From Pelargonium cotyledonis (lineage: Eukaryota > Streptophyta > Magnoliopsida > Geraniales > Geraniaceae), in contig JAYMTA010001163.1 in NCBI GenBank assembly GCA_036897625.1, positions 1 to 21,441 on the forward strand: DNA of 21,441 nucleotides, read 5' to 3'. The notes under the pieces were generated by a model that was not told the origin of the DNA, made no database searches, and was given only the letters and a program-made list of their open reading frames with translations. The translations under genes and the position numbers were made by a program. Below are positions 14,293 through 21,441 of this stretch, piece after piece (the stretch's first letter is position 1; each line of letters starts with the position of its first letter).

Positions 14293-16548
14293 TATACTAA
14301 TCTCTGTCTCTTTCTTCACAAAATTGCTTGTTTTTTGTTGGGTTGTTTGTGTGTGAGTGGAGGTAGTTTTTGGAAATGGAGGTAATGGGAGAAGGTGGTT
14401 TTGAAATGTGTATTGTTATGTTACTACCCTCCCTTAAAAATGACTTCTTTTTTACTATAAAAATTGGATGATAAGGGACAAGGTACCGTCTGTATTACGA
14501 ATTTTGTAATGGATACTAGAATTAGGAATGAGAATCTCAATTTAGGGGTGTGCACTGGCGGGTGTTCGAAACTTTACATATTTGAGATTTGGAATCCATA
14601 AGTCGGTTGTTTGTTGGTTGGGTTGAATTAATGTATGTGACCCGTTGGTTGGAGCGGATAGAGCTAACCACTACTTTTTTTTAGCGGTTGGGGTACACCA
14701 CAGAAGGTTGCTCTCCCCTTTTAACCCATAAATTTCATCACATGCCATCAGTAAAAAAATTCGATTCTGAGACTAAAAGAAATCCAAAACAGTTCAACTG
14801 CTTGACCCACTATAACTTGATTTTAAATCTAGTTGATATTTATGTATTAAAAGATAAACAAAAACGCCCAAAAAAAAGTATTATAGTATCATCCATAGAG
14901 ATAAATATGTATTGCTAAAATCCATAACAGTAACACACTTATTTGAGTGTCTTCAACTAATACAAAGACTTTAGTATTATTTTTTGTATATTATAAAGTG
15001 TTTTTTCCTTTTTTCAAAAAAACAAAATACTAAAAATTTAGTATTAAAAATTCGGTAAAATGTTCATGCACTCTTTAAAATGTAATTTTGTTTAGACTCA
15101 GTTCAAATCTTGTACCTTAGCGTCAAAACCTTCAATCCATTTCAGATTTTGAAGCCGACACACTTCAAGTAATTAAGTGTCTACAGAGCGAATGGAAGGA
15201 TAACAATGTTTTTAGTTTGTTTTATTATTAATATTATAGCTCTTTCAGCTCGTTTTGTTAACGTAAAGTTTGTCTTTATTTCTGCGAACAAAATAGTTTG
15301 TGCTTTAGTTAGATCTCTTATTCTATATCAGGCCTCGGGAGCTGGCTAAACTTGGAAGCTCCTATTGAGATTATTTCTTTGTTATCAAACTATCTGAATT
15401 CTCATAATGACGTTTACTAAATAGTTAAAAAAATATTAAATGATGGAGAAGAAACGTGGAGAAAGGGTAAGGAAGAGGGTGTCTCGAGAGCACAGTGTAG
15501 AGGAAGGAGACACTTGGCTTGGCTCTACATTGATCCGTGACCTCCCATGGAATTTATGCACAGTTTTGGCCATGATTCCCAGAAAAATGACTTCATCATT
15601 TTTGGGCTATACGTGCCTCTCCTACCTCCAATCCAAGGTTGTCAAAATCGAACCAATTGAATGCTTTAAAAATGTCGAGCAACGTCACTCATAATCAAAA
15701 TTAACGATATGACCAATTGAAGTTTCCTCGAGAATAGGCTATCACGCAAACCCTCTAAAGAAGACGAACTTGGACTCAGTATTTGAGGTCATTTTGAAAG
15801 TCCATAAGAGCACAAGGACAATGCGTCCGGTCATCAAGAGGATTTTTGGAATATGAAACTCGACTTTTGATTAGTAGCACCGGCGATTTGGACCTAAACC
15901 TCTACTCCAAACTCTAGAAACTTTAGAATCTAGGTAGCAATTGATCTCCCGCATTTTTTGCAAGTTTGGGTGATATAAAATAAACCCGATTGATTAAATT
16001 CCAGGACGAGCCGGACTTTCCGTGAGGAAATTTTGAATCGGAACCAGCCCGCTCCCAAAAAGACAGGAGTAGATACCCTCCACTCTGGTGATCAGTTTGG
16101 TGACCCAATCATGGAACTGCAGAGGGTCGTGTCTCCTCTGAGTTACTTCACAAGTAACTCCAAAACCAGCAAAACAGGAACAAATAAAATACTAGTAAAT
16201 GACCTAGCTAGGGTTTTCGAGTTTCGTAGCCTTCTTCGGGAAGGTAAAGGCCTGAACAAGACAACATGAGCATCGTCACCAATGTCTCTTGAAAACACAA
16301 CACAAACACAGAAAATGCTGATTTTTTTTTCTGTTCTTTTTTAATAAATCTTGTGAATGCATGACAAACTCGAACTCAAGTCGAACTGTTTTACAACATC
16401 CAGAAGAAAGATTATATGGCATTTCTCACAACAAGGCACAAAAAAGATATAGCCGTCTCAAATCTCAATAGAGCAATTACAGATTTTACTCATAGCAACA
16501 TGGCGGAATATGCTAATACAACCAGTTTATGTGGATAGGAGAGCTGAC
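14293..16548. other. Intergenic region between NUP35 and CASPL
   Basis: No convincing gene is seen. The left end (14293-14470) should be the CASPL promoter, with a CT/CA-rich leader and a weak TATA-like TTTATAGTA near 14457-14465 on the minus strand. Around 14545-14690 is a segment starting AGGGGTGTGCACTGGCGGGT with GGTTGG words, like the end of a decayed transposon. The middle is AT-rich. 15700-16265 is a more GC-balanced block with a different texture (listed separately). The last 200 bp should contain the NUP35 3' untranslated region. Confidence 0.5.
15700..16265. other. Unassigned block, possibly an old transposon fragment
   Basis: Base composition is nearer even than in the flanks. It contains a short near-palindrome, CTCTAGAAACTTTAGAATCTAG, near 15912-15933, and overlapping open frames on both strands near 15923-16108 and 16033-16269 with no domain I recognise. 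It may be LTR or internal sequence of a decayed retroelement. It could equally be plain intergenic DNA. Confidence 0.25.
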
Positions 16549-19028
16549 CTAAACGCCAAACATCAGATCCATGATCTTTGAAACAACCGATTTTGATGGG
16601 GACGCGATGGCACCTCCTGAGTGATGTGCATTGCTACTACCATTTTGAACGTAGTAGGGACGTGAAGCAGCTCTCATTTCATTGAGCTCCGAGGTTGGTC
16701 TTGATGCTGGAGGGGGTAACGGCATGAAACCCTGGTGGTTAAGTCTTTCGTTCAGAGTCTGGCGTTGCATTGGATCCACAGGCTTCACGCCGATTATTAG
16801 TACACCATTGATTTGCATCCCGTTCTTGCTGAGAGCTTTCTGGGCATCAGAACGATTCTACACCAGCCAGATAAACCCAAGGAATGGGATCATAAATCCA
16901 CAATTATATGACATCGCAATAATGTAAGCACACAAATGACTGAAGAACCAAGACCTAACAGCTTACGTACGCGTAAAATTCCTCATTACAGACACCACAT
17001 GCAACAGCTAAAACAGATCTTACTCCATTTCAGACCACTCCTTCATGTTCTTGGTACTATGAAGACATTTTCAATAGAAAAAATGTGGAATGTACAGATG
17101 CTTTACACATTGAACTCGCAAAACTAAGTGAGTGCTTCAAGTACAAATCTTATTAGGACATGATTGCTCTAAGCAGGACTGCAGATACAATATTATAGTC
17201 ATTGAACAGATATCTACACTATCATGTCTATCAGTTTTGCTTTGATCTTTAGTTCCCACTGGCAGACCATATGAGTTACAGTAATAGTTAATGCTTATAG
17301 AAAAGGTGAAAGTTGTGTCCACTCCTAAGTCCTAAGTTAAAAGATTATATATCATTTGAAGGAATAAATAGGACGAAAATCTAATATTTATTGAAATCAA
17401 AAGCACAGAATTACAAACCTGATATAGAATGTGCATCCAGTTTGCTTCTCTTGGGCCAGGAACATGTTTCAAAATCACACCACATTTTTCAAACTCCCGT
17501 AAAACTAAATTGGTATCCCCTGGGGAAAATCTGTAAATAAAAATACAAGATAATGCTATGAGTCTTAGAATAAGTAAAGAGTTCTAAAAAATGTGCTTCC
17601 AAATGACAGTGCCTTAGTGTGAAACACTAATGAGGCACATTACTCACTAGAAACTCAATTCATCAAGTGCATATAAATAAATAAGAGCTAATAGAATTGG
17701 AAGCTTTATCCTCAGATCTCCAACTCCTATGTTATGCATGCAACTCTATTAATTTTCATTCTATTTTAAAAATGAATTATGATTAAGATTTACGATCAGG
17801 GTTCATGTGTCCCATCATAAGCAGTTAAGAACCAATTTTGCAAAGACGTGTTCCGAGATTTGGACAAGTATATTTAAATGCTATGGAACTTTGGCATGAC
17901 AACGTATTCTAATTAAGTGCCCTCGTTGGGTTTGTACAATGAATGAACAAATAATATATAAATGTTAAACCTAGGGAGTAGGGACTAATCCTATCTTCAT
18001 AGCATGAGTGATACCATACTCTAATTTTCTTTACAAATTTACTTTTTTCATTTACATGGAAACTGCCAGGTTAAAAAGAGATCCCTTACCCATTCATCTA
18101 AACCAGAAGAAATCTTAAGTACAAAAAAGACTTCCAAATGATTGCTCAAAACATCTCAAAATGGTTCATTGAAGTAAAGTAGCACGGACTAGATAGGATA
18201 AAGAACCAAATGACTAAAAGAGGACGGCAACCTCCAACTCTAATATTAGAATAAAGCCATCATGAAATCAATTTTTTTTATTATGATTATCCCTCCCACA
18301 AGAACTTTTAAACAATTTTTTTTCACAATCATTTTTCAAACAAAGACAGGTATCAAATTTCAAAAGTGTGCAAGAGATGTAAGAAGATGCTAATGAGAAG
18401 GTAAGTAAGAATAAAACATAGGCAAAATCACACAAAGCGGAAGGTTGAAAAAATACCCATAAACCGTAACCCATTCTTCCTCGTCGAGGTTCCCAGCTGG
18501 CATGCAATTTCTCTGTACCTCTGGCCTTGCAACTTCCCTTGGGGGTGGAAGTGTGATCAAAGCACCAGGTTCAACAACTCCCTCAACAGGAGAACTCTTT
18601 CCCTTGTCTTCTTGCTCACTGGTATTCCTTGAAGGTGACCACCAACTCATCCCTGCCGAACCCTGTTGACTAAGCTGAGCACTCTTAAGAGCATACGAAG
18701 TGCTTGCCTCAGATTTGCTTTTAGCTGGAGTGGAAAATTCATGACCAGGAGTTTGAACTGGGGTTCTCGGGTCTGATTTTATTTCTGGGGACATTGGGTA
18801 ATCCGCAATTCCAGACTCTGGAGAGAAATCTGAGCGATCTTCCAGAGTGTACATGGGAGGGGGTGGAAGATCTGAACCCCCAAAATTCTCTCGCCGTAGA
18901 GCAGATACAGCAGCTGCCTGGCCTGGAGTTGAGAACTTCCCTCTCCGGGCAGAAACAGGAGATGCCAAATCTTGGAAAAACAATGATTGTCTTCCAGACT
19001 TGGGGGTTCTATGTACTGTGGTACTCAT
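16549..19028 (-). CDS. NUP35: Nucleoporin NUP35 (MPPN family)
   Basis: Exons 19028-18457, 17530-17419 and 16857-16549 join in phases 2 and 0 to 330 aa, almost the length of Arabidopsis NUP35 (about 329 aa). NUP35 is a linker of the inner ring of the nuclear pore. The N-terminal 180 residues are disordered and hold ten SP or TP dipeptides (for example HRTPKSG, DPRTPVQTPGHEFSTP, WWSPSR), which fits the name mitotic phosphoprotein. The Nup35-type RRM runs from about EEEWVTVYGFSPGDTNLVLR (184 on) through CGVILKHVPGPREANWMHIL and ALSKNGMQINGVLIIGVKP to near 255. The protein ends SKSVVSKIMDLMFGV, an amphipathic helix like the membrane-binding tail of animal and yeast Nup53. The start ATG lies 34 nt after the acceptor of a leader intron. 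Confidence 0.96.
16858..17418 (-). other. NUP35 intron 2
   Basis: This 561-bp AT-rich intron lies between exons ending MHILYQ and starting NRSDAQ, with donor CAG|GTTTGT and acceptor TGTAG. No repeat or gene is seen in it. Confidence 0.8.
17531..18456 (-). other. NUP35 intron 1
   Basis: This 926-bp AT-rich intron splits the Gly codon in VYG|FSPGD (TATGG|GTATTT to TTTACAG|A). Apart from A/T runs near 18270-18330 no structure stands out. Confidence 0.8.
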
Positions 19029-19353
19029 ATTGTAATGAACTTGGAAGAGATGAAGAAAAAGCCTGAAAATCAAGAATAATTATCATAATAAATAACTGGC
19101 CGTGTGTTTGGTTGCTAATGAAATTGAAAATAAGAAAGACTAATCGAGAAAGCCATATGCCTGTGTCATTTGGAATGTGGTTCTTTTTGCGTATCCAAAA
19201 TGAAACAATATAAAATATAGAATTTAAGCCAAGAATTTTTTTGCTTAGGCTAAGCTAGATAAATGTAAATATGACACCTCATTAACTTTGAATCAAACTC
19301 GCCCCAATGGATTGTAAGCGCGGAATCCGGGTCTTTTAATGATGTGTTTTAAT

Positions 19354-19502
19354 TTGATTGAAGGCTCATTCTAATCCAGATTCTCTTTTGATTGAAGGCT
19401 CATTCTAATCCAGATTCTCTCTTGATTGAAGGCTCATTCTAATCCAGATTCTCTCTCTTGATTGAAGGCTCATTCTAATCCAGATTCTCTCTCTCTCTCT
19501 CT
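19354..19502. repeat. Four-copy 34-36 bp tandem repeat ending in (CT)n
   Basis: TTGATTGAAGGCTCATTCTA followed by ATCCAGATTCTCT starts at 19354, 19388, 19422 and 19458. The copies are almost identical and differ mainly in the number of CT units, which grows from copy to copy and ends in a CT run to about 19502. This is a minisatellite likely to vary in length. Confidence 0.95.
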
Positions 19503-19562
19503 GAATCCCAAATTAAACAATATTAACCATCTCTCTCTCAATTCAAAAACTGGTGAAGCAAC

Positions 19563-19656
19563 TGAGCCAAACCACCTATGACTCTATGAGTCTCAAATTC
19601 CCAGAAACATGAGCCAAACCACCTATGACTCTATGAGTCTCAAATTCCCAGAAACA
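19563..19656. repeat. Exact 47-bp tandem duplication
   Basis: TGAGCCAAACCACCTATGAC, continuing to ATTCCCAGAAACA, occupies 19563-19609 and is repeated without change at 19610-19656. Identity implies a recent event. Confidence 0.95.
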
Positions 19657-19740
19657 AGTCATATCTGTTCAAAGAGGTAGAGACGTAAAGGAGTAAAACT
19701 AGCTCAAGAATATCATATTCCAATAAATGAGTCACTAGTT

Positions 19741-20325
19741 CACATCAGAATTCAAATTCATACACAAAAGCCTCCATAAACTAAACCTGAGCTTGAGTAA
19801 TCACAATCGGACAAAGCTCAATTGAGTTAGGAATTTCAAACTACAACTAAACAAATCGTCCACAACCACGCCTTTTTTCCCAGAAATTCAAAACTCCAAC
19901 CAAACCAAGCTAAAAAAAAAAACGAGTAGCAATTACCTCCCCATTTCCCACCATTTTCTCAGCAACCAAACTGAGATTAAACTAACAGCTAAATTTGAGC
20001 TAAATGAATCACAATATCACATCAGAATCCAAATGTGTACACAAATCCTCCATAAACTAGCGTCAGATGCAGAAACAAAAATAAATTACAATAAGCACAC
20101 TCAGTTACCACAAACTGGCCGGGGAGCTGATTAATCAGAATCGCACTAACCTCAATTCAGCTAAAATTTTCAAACTACGACGAAACAAATCATCCACAAT
20201 CACTCCTTGTTCCCGGAAATTCAAACTCGGACAAAACCCAGCTTTTAAAAAAAAAGTAAAAATTACCTCCCCATATCCCACCATTTTATCATCAACCAAA
20301 CAGATATTAAACTAAAAGCTAAAAA
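19741..20325. repeat. Duplicated ~280-310 bp segment in the NUP35 leader intron
   Basis: CACATCAGAATTCAAAT at 19741 matches CACATCAGAATCCAAAT at 20018. Both go on to CCTCCATAAACTA, then TTTCAAACTAC, AATTCAAA, AATTACCTCCCCAT(T/A)TCCCA (19931 and 20261) and CCATTTTCTCAGCAACCAAA or CCATTTTATCATCAACCAAA. The second copy has about 50 extra bp. Read on the sense strand each copy holds the motif GTTTGGTTGCTGAGAAAATG, then GTGGGAAATGGGGAG|GTAATT, a possible cryptic donor. Confidence 0.8.
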
Positions 20326-20397
20326 TTTCCGATTCGCATCTTACATCAAACAACATCTGAGCATGTGAAAGAGAAAAGGACGAAGAAAGAGAGGTAC

Positions 20398-20560
20398 CTG
20401 ACTGAGCTCCGCTGCTACGAAGAAATTGGGGTCGGAGATTCGAAACGGTAGCGTCCTGGGTTTGTGGAAATTTTGGATTTTCCCTCTCAAATTGATTGAG
20501 AGATCAAAGCAGAGCAGCTGGTGAACGGTACGGGAATTGAGCCCTAAAATAATACAGTAA
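20398..20560 (-). other. Non-coding first exon and core promoter of NUP35
   Basis: The stretch ahead of the donor at 20397 is rich in CTGCTCTGCTTTGATCTCTC-type leader sequence on the sense strand. It probably holds the transcription start near 20500-20550. No TATA box is evident. Confidence 0.5.
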
Positions 20561-20572
20561 ACAATTACTTTG

Positions 20573-20586
20573 AAACCCTAAACCCT
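20573..20586. promoter_or_regulatory. Telo-box in the NUP35 promoter
   Basis: AAACCCTAAACCCT, two telomere-type units, lies just upstream of the presumed NUP35 start. In plants this box is common near the starts of genes expressed in dividing cells and binds telobox proteins. Confidence 0.6.
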
Positions 20587-20599
20587 CAATGCAATTCGA

Positions 20600-21441
20600 A
20601 TTTTGAAGATGGGATTGGAATTAAATGACGTAAATAGCCTCCCTTGCTTTCGAAGTTGGTCAGTTCTTGTAAGGTTATTTTTGTCATTGCGTTGAGAATT
20701 ATTTTACCTAAAAAATTGGTACTTCTAATGTTTCTTACATTGTCAACAAATTTGAGTGTTAAATCAAACACTATATCAAAACTCTTGTTCAACTAGTAGA
20801 GAGTTGTTCTAAGGAACATGAAATATCGAGTTTAAAACACGTGTAATACAATTACATTAAAATTTGAGAGGATCAGAGAGAGTTGCTGCTATCGTGGTCT
20901 GTTATACCAGCTCTTTACGAATTTAATTACTGTTGCGTTAAAATCTAATAGGAACAAAATATTGGTCTTGTAATCCATCTTATCATATAGAACTATAGAT
21001 AGTTCACACATACTCATTTGAATCTCTTATATTCTTGAACGCTACCTACTTAATTATTGGTGGGCATATGTTTGCCGCTTCTCAACTTACATTTGCATTT
21101 ATCTTTTTCTTTTTAGGAGAATAACGCTATTATTATTCCGAAACAATCAAAATAGAAGTTACAACGAATAAACACCATAACTTCTAAAGAAACCAGGCAG
21201 AAACCTAGAAGTTCCACACAGGAAAACACCTACATCGCTGATTCCATCCCGACATGAGCGGTAAAACAAGAAACCCAAAAATACTAGACAAAAACATTCA
21301 AATCCTAACACGAGATCTAGAGTTGCTAGCATTTCCCGGAACTCCAGAGCTTCGGATCCTCACAAGGTACCAATCAAGCAGACATGGAAGGAGGCTCCTC
21401 CTTCTCCTCCGTCCTTCTCCCCTCCCGATCACCATCCTCCA
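20600..21441. other. Intergenic stretch with an unassigned right edge
   Basis: 20600-21110 is AT-rich with no gene. From about 21115 the texture changes to a more balanced sequence with many AAACC and AGAAG words. The last 60 bp is strongly strand-asymmetric (CTCCTTCTCCTCC). It can be read as the start of a plus-strand protein from ATG 21384 (MEGGSSFSSVLLPSRSPSS) or as the end of a Gly/Glu-rich minus-strand frame. A retroelement fragment is also possible. The edge is too short to decide. Confidence 0.3.

Larger units (their letters stand above)
19063..20397 (-). other. Leader (5' UTR) intron of NUP35
   Basis: The donor CAG|GTACCTCTC lies at 20400-20395 and the acceptor TTGATTTTCAG|GCTTTTTC at 19065-19061, 34 nt before the ATG. 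The 1335-bp intron contains a 34/36-bp repeat in four copies, an exact 47-bp tandem duplication and a duplicated segment of about 300 bp. The donor and acceptor are my reading; transcripts would settle it. Confidence 0.65.

Noticed and set aside
14293..14319. Upstream extension of CASPL to MKKETEISI
   Set aside because: The first codon there is GTG, not ATG, on the minus strand; the first ATG is at 14292.
14038..14385. Plus-strand 115-codon frame with His/Arg-rich tail
   Set aside because: It is antisense to CASPL exon 1; the His/Arg runs come from the GC-rich coding strand.
14688..14918. 76-codon plus-strand frame
   Set aside because: It is AT-rich with Lys/Asn/Ile bias expected of random intergenic sequence.
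15440..15694. 84-codon plus-strand frame starting MMEKKRGERVRKR
   Set aside because: No recognisable domain, no splice context and no supporting composition; chance length for this DNA.
18794..19066. Plus-strand frames opposite NUP35 exon 1
   Set aside because: They are shadows of a well-supported coding exon on the other strand.

Overview
This window is nuclear DNA from a flowering plant, almost certainly a eudicot. The genes are broken by AT-rich GT-AG introns, the products are plant-specific (early nodulin-like phytocyanin, chloroplast FtsHi, CASP-like protein), and the intergenic DNA holds decayed retroelements and short repeats. I favour a rosid tree or shrub, possibly Rosaceae, from overall sequence character; that is inference. 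All five recognisable genes lie on the minus strand.

Layout from left to right. (1) 57-498: first exon of an ankyrin-repeat gene that runs off the left edge. (2) 1028-1498, plus strand: a Copia-type gag relic with in-frame stops. (3) 2340-3047: a two-exon early nodulin-like protein that lacks copper ligands. (4) 3750-9915: an 11-exon gene for FTSHI2 (EMB2083 type), a chloroplast AAA ATPase whose zinc-protease motif has decayed; I could join every exon in frame to 888 aa. (5) 10944-14292: a three-exon CASP-like membrane protein of 215 aa. (6) 16549-19028: the nucleoporin NUP35, three coding exons and 330 aa, with a non-coding leader exon near 20398 and a 1.3-kb leader intron. (7) 20600-21441: intergenic, with an unassigned coding-like edge.

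The FTSHI2, CASP-like and NUP35 genes appear to match the Arabidopsis order AT3G16290-AT3G16300-AT3G16310 (locus numbers recalled, not searched), so this looks like a conserved microsyntenic block. The genes do not form one pathway: chloroplast protein import or biogenesis, a membrane scaffold and the nuclear pore.

The most unusual material lies in the introns. Both CASPL intron 1 and the NUP35 leader intron carry tandemly duplicated units built around the sense-strand motif GTTTGGTTGCTGAGAAAAT. FTSHI2 intron 1 holds a nested duplication with a 120-132 bp repeat inside it. The NUP35 leader intron also has a 34/36-bp four-copy repeat and an exact 47-bp duplication. Two start-stop upstream ORFs lie just before the FTSHI2 start. 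I found no rRNA, tRNA or CRISPR array, and no wholly new gene system.
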